Below are positions 50,180-60,077 of a stretch of DNA of 64,000 nt, piece after piece. Both the position numbers and the translations under genes were made by a program. The notes under the pieces were generated by a model. That model was not told the origin of the DNA, did no database searches, and worked only from the letters and a program-made list of their open reading frames with translations. Within the stretch, counting starts at the first letter, position 1; each line of letters begins with the position of its first letter. This DNA is from Acidimicrobiia bacterium (GTDB lineage: Bacteria > Actinomycetota > Acidimicrobiia > IMCC26256 > JAOSJM01), in contig JAOSJM010000001.1 of assembly GCA_027494165.1 (NCBI GenBank), forward strand, positions 186,001 through 250,000, given 5' to 3'.

Positions 50180-51738
50180 TCATCGGGCGAGCGACTCGGC
50201 GGTGACGAGGTCGGGCCCGATCCCGAGCCGCACGTCGCCGTCCGTGCAGCGGAGCACCGCGTCCTGGCGTTCGCCGTCGGCGCGCAGCACGACGCCGTCG
50301 CCGGGCCCGTCCCCGCCGTCGAGGCTGCCGTCGGTGGCGGCGTCGGGGAAGGCCGCCCGGTACCACTGCTGCACCGAGTCGCAGAGCGGCGGCGACGCGC
50401 CGTCCCGCTCGACGAGCGAGAGGCCGACCGCCCGGTGGGGGCCGTCGGACCACTGCACGACCTCGCCTCCGGCCCACGCCGCCGCCCGCTCCCGGGGCCG
50501 GTCCAGCGCCGCGCCCGGGTCGTCGCCGGGGGCCTCGAAGAGCCAGAGGAGGGGCGCGGCACCGAAGGTGGTCGTCCGGGACCGGTCCCACGGGCCGGGG
50601 AGCGCCCCGGGGTCGGGTGGGTCCACGGCGGCCTCGGCGGCGAGGTAGCGCTCCGGGAAGAGGATCTGGGCGGTCGTCGTGGGAGGCCGCGTGTAGGCGG
50701 CGTCGACCGCCTCCCACCCTCCCTCGGCGTGCAGGGAGCACACGAACGACAGGCCCTCGAGGTACGGGAAGGTGAGCTCCTGCGCCAGGAGGTGAGGGAA
50801 CTCCTCGAGGCCGGCCTGCTGCTCGCGCAGCGACGGGTCGACGAGCATGGCGAGCTGCTCCTCGAAGGGGATCGCCACGAGGCTGAAGCGCTGGGCGATC
50901 AGCGTGGCGTCTCCCTCGACGAGGGCGAGCCCGGCGGCGTGCGCGTCCGGGCCCCCGACGAAGGCGTCGTCGTCGACGGGGAGCCCGAGGTGCTCGTCGG
51001 TGAGCGCGTGGTCGAGCTCGTGGGCCAGGGTGACGAGCTCGACCGGGTCGAGCGGCTCGGACGGATCGTCGGCCCCCACCACCAGCTCCCCGGTGTCGGG
51101 GTCGTAGAAGCCCACCACCTGGCCACCCAGGAGGTCGGCCACCGTCGCCCGCAGGTCGGTCCCGGGGGCCACCGCCCCCAGGGCGGCCAGGAGCGCGGCG
51201 TCGAGGTCGGCGTCCTCGGACGGGTAGGAGGCGTCGAGGTCGGCCCGGACCCGCTCGGCCAGCGCGCCGGCGGTGAGGAACGTGGGCTCGGGCCGGGTCC
51301 CGAAGGCGAGCTCCCGCTCCTCGGCCACGAGGTCGGCGACCGCGTCGACCTGGGTCCGGGCGTCGGCCTCGGGGATCGCCCGCTCGCCGGTGAGCGCGTC
51401 CTCGCCGCCGAGCAGGGACCCGAGCAGGTCCTCCGAGCCGAGGCACCGGCCGAGGTCGCCGAGGTCGCCGAGGTCGCCGAGGTCGCCCAGGTCGCCGAGG
51501 TCGCCGAGGTCGCCGCCCGGGTCGCCGGTCGCCGCTCGTGGTGGGCCGGGCTCCTCGCGACCGGACGGGGGTGTCGGGATCGGGCGGCGGGTCGCTCCCG
51601 GGTCGCCCCCGTCCCACCACCGCACCGCGGCCACCGCGGCCCCGACCACGAGCACGAGCGCGAGGAGGAAGGCACCGGCGATCGTCCAGGGCCGCGGGCC
51701 CCGTCCGCCCGGGGGACGGCGGGCCAGGGCGCCGTCAC
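50180..51738 (-). CDS. Membrane-anchored HExxH protein with Gly-Asp-Leu repeat linker (frameshift near start)
   Basis: About 519 residues: a single N-terminal membrane segment (AGAFLLALVLVVGAAVAAV), a Pro/Arg-rich region, a linker of repeated Gly-Asp-Leu, then a globular extracytoplasmic domain with VTLAHELDHALTDEHLGL (HExxH) and a downstream EGDAT glutamate, typical of gluzincin-like proteins. No start codon exists in this frame near the membrane segment, but a GTG at 51738 overlaps the purK stop (GTGA) in the neighbouring frame, so one base is probably missing in the GC-rich stretch near 51690. Substrate unknown. It is cotranscribed with purK. Confidence 0.65.
51452..51514. repeat. Seven tandem 9-bp repeats inside the HExxH protein gene
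   Basis: Seven copies of GAGGTCGCC (one reads CAGGTCGCC) encode the repeated Gly-Asp-Leu linker on the minus strand. The 9-bp period keeps the reading frame when copy number changes, so length may vary between strains. Confidence 0.85.
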
Positions 51739-52880
51739 CGGCGCTCCCCGGCGCCGGTCCGGGGCGCGAGCCACGCGAGGTCGAGCCCGGTGCCCTCGGC
51801 CAGCCCCGTGAGCCGGCGCAGGACGGTCGCCGGGTCGGGTGCGGTGACCGTGGCGTGCCCGACCTTCCGCCCGGGGCGGGGCGCCTTCTCGTAGTCGTGG
51901 AGGTGGGTGCCCTCGAGCGCGAGCACCGCCGGCGCGGGGGGCATCGCGCCGATCCAGTTGACCATGGCGCTCGCTCCGAGGGCGTCGGCGGACCCCAGGG
52001 GCCACCCGAGGACGGCCCGGAGGTGGTTCTCGAACTGGCTCGTCGCCGCGCCCTCGATGGTCCAGTGCCCGGAGTTGTGCACCCGGGGGGCCATCTCGTT
52101 GGCGAGGAGGGTGCCGTCCTGCTGGAAGAGCTCCACGGCCATGACGCCGACGTGGTCGAGGTCCTCGAGGAGCCCCCGCACGGCCTGCTCGGCCCGCTCC
52201 TGGAGGGTCCGGTCGAGGTCCGGGGCGGGCGCGAGCGTGAGGCGCAGGATGCCCTCGCGATGGTGGTTCTCGACCAACGGGTAGCAGTGGGTCGAGCCGT
52301 CACGTCCCCGCACGGCGACGACGGACAGCTCGCGGTCGAACGGTACGTGGGCCTCGAGCAGCAGGGGGGTACCGCCCAGCCGGGACCACGCCTCGGGGAC
52401 CTCGCCCGGGTCGCGCAGCACGAGCTGGCCCTTGCCGTCGTAGCCACCTCGCCTCGTCTTCAGCACGGCCGGCAGGCCGATCTCCCTCACCGCCGCGCGC
52501 AGGCCGTCCTCGTCGTCGACGGGGGCGAACGGGGGGATCGGGATCCCGAGGCGCTCGAAGCACCGCTTCTCGGCCAGCCGGTCCTGGGCGACCTCGAGGG
52601 CGCGGGGGCCCGGGTGCACCGGCAGGCGGGCCTCGAGGAACGACGCCGACGCGGCGGGGACCCCCTCCCACTCGTAGGTGGCGACGTCGGCTCCCTCGAC
52701 CACCTCGGACAGCCCGGATTCGTCGTCGAGCGGGGCGACCACCAGGTGGCCGACCCGACCGGCGGTGGCGTCGGGAGAAGGGTCGAGGAATCGGAAGCGC
52801 AGACCGAGCGGGATCCCGGCGAGGGCCAGCATCCGGCCGAGCTGGCCGCCACCGAGCACCGCGACCGTGGGGCCGCTCAC
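51735..52880 (-). CDS. purK: N5-carboxyaminoimidazole ribonucleotide synthase
   Basis: A 381-residue ATP-grasp enzyme joining bicarbonate to AIR in purine synthesis. VAVLGGGQLGRMLALAGIPLG opens it, TYEWEGVPA gives the conserved E-x-E/G region, VLKTRRGGYDGKGQLVL is the ATP-grasp loop and NEMAPRVHNSGHWTIEGA the C-terminal metal-binding segment. GTG 52880 has GGGAGGAG upstream. The partner purE is not in the window. Its stop overlaps the presumed GTG of the following membrane protease-like gene. Confidence 0.96.
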   Translation of the reverse strand: MSGPTVAVLGGGQLGRMLALAGIPLGLRFRFLDPSPDATAGRVGHLVVAPLDDESGLSEVVEGADVATYEWEGVPAASASFLEARLPVHPGPRALEVAQDRLAEKRCFERLGIPIPPFAPVDDEDGLRAAVREIGLPAVLKTRRGGYDGKGQLVLRDPGEVPEAWSRLGGTPLLLEAHVPFDRELSVVAVRGRDGSTHCYPLVENHHREGILRLTLAPAPDLDRTLQERAEQAVRGLLEDLDHVGVMAVELFQQDGTLLANEMAPRVHNSGHWTIEGAATSQFENHLRAVLGWPLGSADALGASAMVNWIGAMPPAPAVLALEGTHLHDYEKAPRPGRKVGHATVTAPDPATVLRRLTGLAEGTGLDLAWLAPRTGAGERR

Positions 52881-53221
52881 CGGACGCTCCTCCCGGAGCG
52901 GGTCACCGACGGTGGGCTGTCGTGCATCGATCCTCGGCGGTCGTGGAGGGACGGCACCCGGCGGGCGCGCCCGTGGCATCGTCGCAGATCCCCGGGCGCG
53001 CCGGCGAGCAACCCGGGGCGCGTCGGCCCGTCGGCGGCAGCCGCCGGACCGGACGGAAGGCCTCGCGCGACGACGTCCGATGGCCGCCGGGGGAGCCCGG
53101 GCCGCTATCATCGCTGGTTGCGACAGCGGCGTCGCCCCAACCCACCCCGGCCCGTGGGCGACGCGTCCTCCGGCGACGCGGCTCGTCCGCGGGTACGACC
53201 GCCGAGAGGACCGAGCCTGCC
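52881..53221. other. Divergent promoter region purK / gltB
   Basis: 341 bases without a convincing gene. A TATCAT hexamer at 53106-53111 is a possible -10 for gltB with no clear -35. An open frame leads into gltB from upstream, but its translation is Arg/Pro-rich and unlike any GltB N-terminus. No riboswitch or operator was recognised. Confidence 0.4.
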
Positions 53222-56200
53222 GTGAGCCCCCACCGTCGCCCCGCCCGCGTCGAGATCGACTCCTGCGGGATCGGCTTCGTCGCCGACGCCGAGGGCCGCA
53301 CCAGCCGCGAGATCGTCGAACTGGGCCTGACCGGCCTGGCGAACGTGAAGCACCGGGCCGCGATCGCCGCCGACGGGGTGTCCGCCGACGGCGCCGGCCT
53401 CCTCACCACCCTGCCCGGCGGCTTCTTCTCCCGCGTGGGCCGCGACGAGCTGGGGATCGAGGTCGCGCCCGACCGCGTGGGCGTCCTCACCGCGTTCCTG
53501 GACCTCGACGACGGGCCCCGGAAGGCGGCCCGGGAGGCGGTGGCCGAGGCCTGCGAGTCCGAGGGCCTCGACCTCCTGGGCTGGCGGGAGGTGCCCCTCG
53601 ACCCGAGCCAGATCGGCCCGGCCGCGGTCGCCGACCTCCCGGCCGTCCTCCAGGGCCTGCTGCGGCGTCCGGACGGCGTCGACGCGCCCGAGGCCGAGCG
53701 CCGGTGCCTGCGGGCCCGCCGCGCGGCCGAGGCGAGGGCCCGCGAGCTGGGGGTCCGGCACTCCTTCCCGAGCTGGTCGTTCGCCACGGTCACCTACAAG
53801 GCGCTCGTCCTGAGCGACCGGCTGGCGGCCTTCTACCCCGACCTGGCCGACGAGGGCTTCGAGGCACCGCTCGCGGTGTTCCACTCGCGCTTCTCGACGA
53901 ACACCCAGCCGGCCTGGGAGCGGGCCCAGCCCTTCCGGTTCCTCTGCCACAACGGCGAGATCAACACGATCATGGGCAACGAGCACCGGATGAACGCGCG
54001 GGGCGTCCTGGGTACCGAGGCCGCGGGTCTCGGCCCCGAGGAGGCGTTCCGCCCGCTGCTCGACCCCTCGGCCTCGGACTCCGGCCAGCTCGACGACACG
54101 CTGGAGCTCCTCGTCCGGGGCGGGCGCGACGTTCGCCACGCGATGGCGATGCTCGTCCCCGAGGCGTGGGAGGGGCACCGGGACCTCGCCCCGGGTGTCC
54201 GCGACTTCTTCCGGTACCACGCGTGCCTGGCCGACCCGTGGGACGGCCCGGCCGGCGTGATCTTCACCGACGGCCGGGTCGTGGGCGCGACCCTCGACCG
54301 CAACGGGCTGCGGCCGCTGCGCTGGCAGGTCTGCGAGGACGGTCTCGTCGTCTGCGCCTCCGAGGTGGGCGCGGTCCCGGTGTCCGGGCGGGGGCGGGTC
54401 CGGCGCGGCCGGCTCGGCCCGGGCCAGATGATCTGCGTCGACCCGGAGCGGGGCGAGGTCCAGGAGGACGTCGCCGTCAAGACCTGGCTCGCCCACCGGG
54501 CGCCCTACGCCACGTGGGTCCGCGACGGGCTCCGGCCGACCGCGGTCGGCCAGCCCGTGCAGATGCCGCCCGCCGCCGACGACCTCCTCCACCACCAGGT
54601 GGCCTTCGGGGCCAGCAAGGAGGAGGTCACGATGGTGCTCAAGCCGATGGCCTCCGACGGCAAGGAGCCCACGTTCGCGATGGGCGACGACACGCCGTTC
54701 ACCGCCGTCGCCACCCGGCCCCGGCCGGTCGCCCACTTCCTGCGCCAGCGTTTCGCCCAGGTGAGCAACCCGCCCATCGACCACCTGCGCGAGCGCCTCG
54801 TGATGTCGCTGCGAACCTGTCTGGGGCCCCGCCGGCCCATCCTCGGCGAAGAGCCCGAGGCCGCCCGGCTGCTGGAGCTGCCCAGCTTCTTCCTGTACCC
54901 GGGCGGGGTCGACGCCCTCCTCGACGAGGACCGGATCGGGTTCCGGGGCGTCCGGCTCGACGCGACGTTCCCCCGTCGACGAGGGCCCCGCGGGGCTGGA
55001 GCGGGGCCTCGAGCGTCTCGCCGCCGAGGCCGAGGCCGCCGTGGCCGAGGGCGTCGCCCTGCTGGTGGTCTCCGACGCCGGGGTCGCGCCGCGGCGAGCC
55101 CCGGTCCCGTCGCTCCTCGCGGTGGGTGCCGTCCACCACCGGCTCGTCGAGGTCGGGTCGCGCCAGCGCGCCTCGATCGTCGCCGACACCGGCGACGCGC
55201 GCGACACCCACGCGGTGGCGTGCCTGCTGGGATACGGAGCCGACGCGGTGTCCCCGCGGCTGGCCCTCCAGACCGTCGCCGCGATGGCCGACGACGACCA
55301 GCTCGGCGAGCTCAGCTCGTTCGAGGCCCAGACCAAGTTGCAGGCGGCGCTCGAGGACGGCGTCCTGAAGATCTTCTCGAAGATGGGGATCTCCACCGTC
55401 GACGGCTACCGCGCGGCGCAGATCTTCGAGGCGCTGGGGCTGGCCCCCGAGGTGGTCGACCGGTGCCTGCGGGGGACCGTCTCGACGGTCGGGGGGCTCG
55501 GCTTCGAGGCCCTGGGTGCCGACGTCCTGGCCCGCCACGAGGAGGCGTACGGGAGCGGAGAGCCCTCGCTGGGCGAGCCCGGGTTCGTGCGCTTCCGCAA
55601 GCGCGGGGGCGAGTACCACGCCAACAACCCCGAGGTCGTGGAGGCGCTCCACGCCGTGACCGGGATCGTCTCCACCGGGAACGGGCGCGGTTCCCGCCGC
55701 GACGACGAGGAGGAGGCGGCACCGCAGCCCGCGCCCCGTCCGGTCGCCGGGGTCGCCGAGGGGGTCGAGGAAGCCGGGGACGGCCCGCCGCCGGCCGACG
55801 TGCTCGCGGCGCACGTGCTGCGCCAGGCCGTCGCCGAGGGCCGGGCCGAGCTCTACGACACGTTCCGGTCCCTCGTCGACAGCCGTCCGGTGACCGAGCT
55901 GCACGACCTGCTCGACCTGGTGCCGGCCGGACCGCCGGTGCCGATCGAGGAGGTGGAGCCGGTCACGGCGATCACCCGGAGGTTCTCCACCGGCGCGATG
56001 TCGCACGGGGCGCTGTCGGCCGAGGCCCACGAGACCATCGCGGTGGCCCTCAACATGATCGGGGGCCAGAGCAACTGCGGCGAGGGCGGCGAGGCGCCCG
56101 AGCGCTACCGCACGCGGGGGACGGCCCGCGACGCCAACTCGCGGATCAAGCAGATCGCGTCGGGGCGCTTCGGGGTCACCCCCGAGTACTGCATGTTCGC

Positions 56201-57854
56201 CGACGAGCTCAACATCAAGATCGCCCAGGGGTCGAAGCCCGGCGAGGGAGGTCAGCTCCCGGGCCACAAGGTGAGCGCCGAGATCGCCCGGTTGCGCCAC
56301 ACCCAGCCCGGCGTGGGGCTCATCTCGCCCCCGCCGCACCACGACATCTACTCCATCGAGGACCTGGCCCAGCTCATCTACGACCTCAAGCAGGTGAACC
56401 CCTCCGTCGAGGTGTCGGTGAAGCTCGTCGCCGAGGCCGGGGTGGGGACGATCGCCTGCGGCGTCGCCAAGGCGCTCGCCGACATCGTCATGATCTCCGG
56501 TGCCAACGGGGGCACCGGGGCCTCCCCGCTCTCGTCGATCAAGCACGCCGGCCTGCCCTGGGAGCTGGGCCTGGCCGAGGCCCAGCAGGAGCTCGTCGAG
56601 AACGGGCTGCGGGACCGGGTGCAGCTGCGGGTCGACGGCGGCTTCAAGACGGGTCGCGACGTGATGATCGCGACGCTGCTCGGGGCCGACGGGTACTCCT
56701 TCGGTACCGCGGTCCTGCTCGCCGAGGGCTGCATCATGGTCCGGGCCTGCCACAAGGACACCTGCCCCACCGGGATCGCCACCCAGCGCCCGCACCTCCG
56801 GGCCAAGTTCGCCGGGACCCCCGAGGGCGTCGCCCGGTACCTCCTCTTCGTGGCCGAGGAGGTCCGCGGGCTCCTCGCCTCGCTGGGGCTCCGGAGCCTC
56901 GACGAGGCGGTGGGCCGGGTGGAGCTGCTGCGCCAGCGCCGGGTCGGCGATCTCCGGGCCGACTCCGTGGACCTGAGCCCGCTGCTCGTCGCTCCGGCCG
57001 ACCCCGAGGCGCCGCGTCGCTTCGTGGCCCACCTGCCGATCCAGCGGCCCCGGTCACCGCTCGACGAGCAGCTCCTGCTGGACGGGTTCCGGCCGCTGTG
57101 GGAGGGCGACGACGTCGAGCTCGAGTACACGATCACGAACGCCGACCGCACGGTGGGGGCCTCCCTCGGGGGCGCGGTGGCGCTCGAGTGGGGTGGCGAC
57201 CGCCTGCCGCCGGGCTCGCTGACGGTCCGGTTCACCGGGTCGGCGGGGCAGAGCTTCGGCGCCTTCCTGTCCGAAGGCGTGACGCTCGACCTCGTCGGCG
57301 AGGCCAACGACTACCTCGGCAAGGGCATGGGGGGCGGCCAGATCGTCGTCCGGCCTCCCGACGACGACGCCGGCGACCCGGTGCTGGCCGGCAACACCGT
57401 CCTCTACGGCGCGACGGGTGGGCAGGTCTTCCTGGCCGGTCGGGCGGGCGAGCGCTTCGCGGTGCGCAACAGCGGGGCGACGGCCGTCGTCGAGGGCACG
57501 GGCGACCACGCCTGCGAGTACATGACCGGCGGCCGGGTCGTGATCCTCGGGTCGATCGGCTACAACCTGGGCGCGGGGATGACCGGCGGCGAGGCCTTCG
57601 TGTACGACGCCGACGGGCTCCTCTCCGCCCGGCTCAACCGCCAGCTCGTCGACGCCACCCTCCTCGACGAGGTCCAGGCCGGCGAGCTCAGGTTCCTCGT
57701 CGAGCAGCACCGCGAGCTCACCGGGTCGGCCCGGGCGGCCGGGATGCTGGCCGACTGGGAGGCGACCGTCCGCGGCTTCTGGCGGATCGCCCCGGTCGAC
57801 GAGGTGTCCCGCATCGAGCGGGCCAACGAGGGACTCCTGGGGGCCGCGCGCTAG
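53222..57854 (+). CDS. gltB: Glutamate synthase large subunit (one frameshift)
   Basis: About 1543 residues making glutamate from glutamine and 2-oxoglutarate. A short propeptide precedes the catalytic cysteine (DSCGIGFVADAEG, Cys15), which starts the class II amidotransferase domain. The central and FMN synthase domains follow, with QSNCGEGGEAPERY and SGANGGTGASPL, then the 3Fe-4S cysteines spaced C-x5-C-x4-C in GCIMVRACHKDTCPTG and the C-terminal beta-helix (GDHACEYMTGGRVVILG). Near 54970 one extra C in GTTCCCCCGTC breaks the frame; corrected it reads ATFPVDEGPAGLE. No gltD small subunit is adjacent. The end overlaps the LemA-like gene by 4 bp. Confidence 0.95.
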
Positions 57855-58411
57855 GAGGGCGCGGGCGAGGGCGGCACGAGCGCCGGGCGCGACCCGAACC
57901 CCAGCAGGCCGGCGACCCAGCGGCGGGGGAGCGAGGTCCGGCTCTCCTCGTAGCCGAGGACGGCGTCGTTGTAGGCCTCCACGAGGTCCTCGGGTGGGGC
58001 GGCGGTCTCGAAGGCGGTCAGGCTCGCCAGGAGGGCCTCGTCGGCCGACAGGCGGGGTGAGGCGTCGGTCGTCGCCCGGAGCCGTCGGGCGAGGCCCTCG
58101 AGCTCGTTGGCGACCACCACCTCGGTGCCCGGTCGTCGGTCCTCGGACCGCTGGAGGCGCTGCCAGCGTTCCAGGGTGTCGGTCAGCTCGGTGAGGATCT
58201 CCCGCTCACCGCCGCTCTCGACGGCGGCCGCCGTCGCCTCGGACAGGTGCTCGTACCTCGTGGAGAGCGGGGCCCGCAGGGGCTCCCACTCCCGGTCCAC
58301 CGCGTCCCGCCGGTCGGTGAGGTGCGAGCGTGACGTGGCCACGAGGGCCGCGAGGCCGGCCAGCAGCACGGGGACGAGGAGGAAGGCCAGGCGGCGGAGG
58401 CGGCGGGCCAT
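57851..58411 (-). CDS. LemA-family-like membrane protein
   Basis: A 186-residue protein with an N-terminal membrane anchor (RRLRRLAFLLVPVLLAGLAALVA) and a four-helix bundle. The C-terminal DLVEAYNDAVLGYEESRTSLPRRWVAGLLGFG is the LemA hallmark (N-x4-YN-like, Pro before a conserved hydrophobic-Gly-Phe end). LemA proteins often accompany membrane proteases such as HtpX; none is beside it here. Convergent with gltB. Confidence 0.72.
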   Translation of the reverse strand: MARRLRRLAFLLVPVLLAGLAALVATSRSHLTDRRDAVDREWEPLRAPLSTRYEHLSEATAAAVESGGEREILTELTDTLERWQRLQRSEDRRPGTEVVVANELEGLARRLRATTDASPRLSADEALLASLTAFETAAPPEDLVEAYNDAVLGYEESRTSLPRRWVAGLLGFGSRPALVPPSPAPS

Positions 58412-58550
58412 GGCCGCGCACCCTACCGGCCCGATCCCGCGCGCGGGCTCATCAGCGGGGTGGCGGCCGCCGGCGACGGCCGGGCCGCGGCGCATGGCAC
58501 CGGGGTGCGGCCGGGCCGTAGCGTCGGGCGTCCGATGCCAGGAGGTCGTC

Positions 58551-58997
58551 ATGGAACCCGCCGTGAAGCTGGCCGTGGTCGCGGCCGGCGTGTTCTTCCT
58601 CGCCGGGCTGGTCACCGGGGCGTGGAAGTACGTGAGGATCGCCTCGAGCCCGGCGGCCGTCGCGCCGCCCTACGTGGGCATCGCCCACCGGGCTGCGCTC
58701 ATGTACGCCTTCGCGACGCTCCTGCTCGGCCGGTTCGCGGAGCTGTCGCCCTGGGCCGACGCCGTCGACCTCCTCGCCGTCGCGGCCCCGGTCGTGTACT
58801 TCGCGGCCGCGATCGGGGGCTACGTGGTCCACGGCGCGCTCGACGACACCGACAACCAGTTCGCCCGCCCCCACCGCCTCGGGACCCGCACGGTGCCGGA
58901 GGCCACGATGGCGCGCGTCATGTGGTCGCTGGTCGTCGCCGAGATCGGCGGGTTCTCGGTCCTCTTCGCCGGCACGTTGAAGACCGTGCTCCTCTGA
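58551..58997 (+). CDS. Hypothetical four-helix membrane protein
   Basis: A 148-residue integral membrane protein with four hydrophobic segments (LAVVAAGVFFLAGLVTGAW, AALMYAFATLLLGRFAEL, VDLLAVAAPVVYFAAAIGGYVVHG and VVAEIGGFSVLFAGTLKTVLL). Conserved-looking polar residues include Asp-Asp-Thr-Asp-Asn-Gln in the last loop. ATG 58551 is preceded by GGAGG. Such proteins occur near fatty-acid genes in actinobacteria, but I cannot name a function. Confidence 0.7.
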   Translation: MEPAVKLAVVAAGVFFLAGLVTGAWKYVRIASSPAAVAPPYVGIAHRAALMYAFATLLLGRFAELSPWADAVDLLAVAAPVVYFAAAIGGYVVHGALDDTDNQFARPHRLGTRTVPEATMARVMWSLVVAEIGGFSVLFAGTLKTVLL

Positions 58998-59018
58998 TCG
59001 TTCGGGCTCTCTCTCCCC

Positions 59019-59070
59019 GTCTCGGGTGTCTCTACCGTCGCTGGGCGGGGGTGGAGACACCCGGGAGGTG
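59019..59070. repeat. Third, diverged copy of the palindromic intergenic repeat
   Basis: The first 24 bases are identical to those of the units after atpC (GTCTCGGGTGTCTCTACCGT followed by CGCT). The loop and right arm differ (GAGACACCCGGG against CTCGGGTGTCTC), but the hairpin is kept. It lies between the membrane protein and the nuclease gene. Confidence 0.8.
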
Positions 59071-59080
59071 GAAACACCAA

Positions 59081-59094
59081 GGGGGGGGGGGGGG
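59081..59094 (+). repeat. Run of 14 G with flanking direct repeats
   Basis: Fourteen consecutive G residues follow AACACCAA. The 16-base sequence GACACCCGGGAGGTGG occurs on both sides (59055-59070 and 59094-59109), so the right half of the palindromic repeat is duplicated around the G-run. The exact G count is unreliable in a sequence with many G/C-run indels. Confidence 0.8.
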
Positions 59095-59137
59095 ACACCC
59101 GGGAGGTGGGGAGGAGGTGAAGGCCGCCGGAGCGGCC

Positions 59138-59143
59138 TAGGAT
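59138..59143 (+). promoter_or_regulatory. Candidate -10 hexamer (TAGGAT) of the nuclease gene
   Basis: TAGGAT ends six bases before the GTG at 59150, again at leaderless spacing. Confidence 0.35.
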
Positions 59144-59149
59144 CCGTCC

Positions 59150-59655
59150 GTGGCTCGCTCCCGAGCCCTGGTCGTGGCCGTGACGGCCGCCATCCTGCTC
59201 GGGGGCTCCCGGTTGGGGTGGGGGCCGCTGGTGCGCGCGTCTCCGGGACGCGCACCAGCGCGACGGTCCTGCGCGCCGTCGACGGCGACACGGTCGAGGT
59301 CCTCCTCGGTGACGGGCGTGCCGACGTCGTGCGGCTCCTCGGCGTGGACGCTCCGGAGACCCACCATCCCGCCCGCCCGGTGGAGTGCTACGGACCCGAG
59401 GCCGCCGCGTACCTCCAGGCGCGGCTGGCGGGTCGGGCGGTGCAGCTCGAGGGCGACCGCGAGCTCCGCGACCGCTACGGGCGCCGGCTCGCCCACGTGA
59501 TCCTCGACGGCCGTCGCGTGAACGACGAGCTCCTCCGGCTCGGCTACGCGCGGCTGCTCGTGATCCCGCCGAACCGGGCCCACGGCCGGGCGCTCCTGGA
59601 GGCGGAGCTCGCCGCCCGCCGGGACCGGGCGGGGCTGTGGGGGCGTGCTGAGTGA
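59150..59655 (+). CDS. Secreted thermonuclease-family (SNase-like) nuclease (frameshifted)
   Basis: About 168 residues. The N-terminus (ARSRALVVAVTAAILLGGS) is a signal peptide or anchor; the rest is a staphylococcal-nuclease OB fold with VLRAVDGDTVEVLLGDG (metal Asp), RLLGVDAPETHHP (catalytic Arg and Glu) and LRDRYGRRLAHVI (second Arg). The signal part and the domain are in different frames; one base is missing near 59240. It probably degrades extracellular DNA or RNA for nutrients or repair outside the membrane. Confidence 0.85.
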
Positions 59656-59679
59656 CGGTCCGAGGGCCCGCCCGGTCGC

Positions 59680-59982
59680 TCACTCGCTCGCGAAGCGGAT
59701 CCGGAGCTTGTCGAGCGCCTGGGTGAGGAGGCGGCGGGTCTCGGCCCGGGTGCAGCCCAGCTCGTGGGACAGGGCCCGTACGGAGACGGGCGGGCCGGCG
59801 AGCCCGAACCGGCGGGTGAGGACGTCGAGCTCCCGGGGGGTGAGGTCGTCGAAGGCGTGGGGGTGGGCCCTCAGCTCCAGCAGGTCCAGGTCGACGTCGC
59901 CGTCGCCCACGGGCTCGACCAGGTCGTCGGGGTAGGGCCACCCGTCGTCGGTCGGGAACAGCGGGGGAGTGGACCGGGCCAT
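59680..59982 (-). CDS. Small sigma-70 region-4-like DNA-binding protein
   Basis: A 100-residue protein whose C-terminal two thirds match sigma region 4: DDLTPRELDVLTRRFGL, then a helix-turn-helix VSVRALSHELGCTRAETRRLLTQALDKLR. There is no region 2, so it cannot bind a -10 element as a full sigma factor. It may be a regulator, an anti-sigma partner or a truncated sigma. It lies just downstream of the helicase gene, on the same strand. Confidence 0.75.
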   Translation of the reverse strand: MARSTPPLFPTDDGWPYPDDLVEPVGDGDVDLDLLELRAHPHAFDDLTPRELDVLTRRFGLAGPPVSVRALSHELGCTRAETRRLLTQALDKLRIRFASE

Positions 59983-60077
59983 GGGCTGATTCCTCGTCGC
60001 GCCTTGGGAGCATCCTGCGCCCTGGGGCCGGCCCCGTCAACCGGGACGGCGACCGCGGCGACGACCGCGCGAGGGGG

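Noticed and set aside
52903-53221. N-terminal extension of GltB upstream of 53222
   Set aside because: The upstream translation is Arg/Pro-rich without similarity, while the short propeptide and catalytic Cys are normal from GTG 53222.
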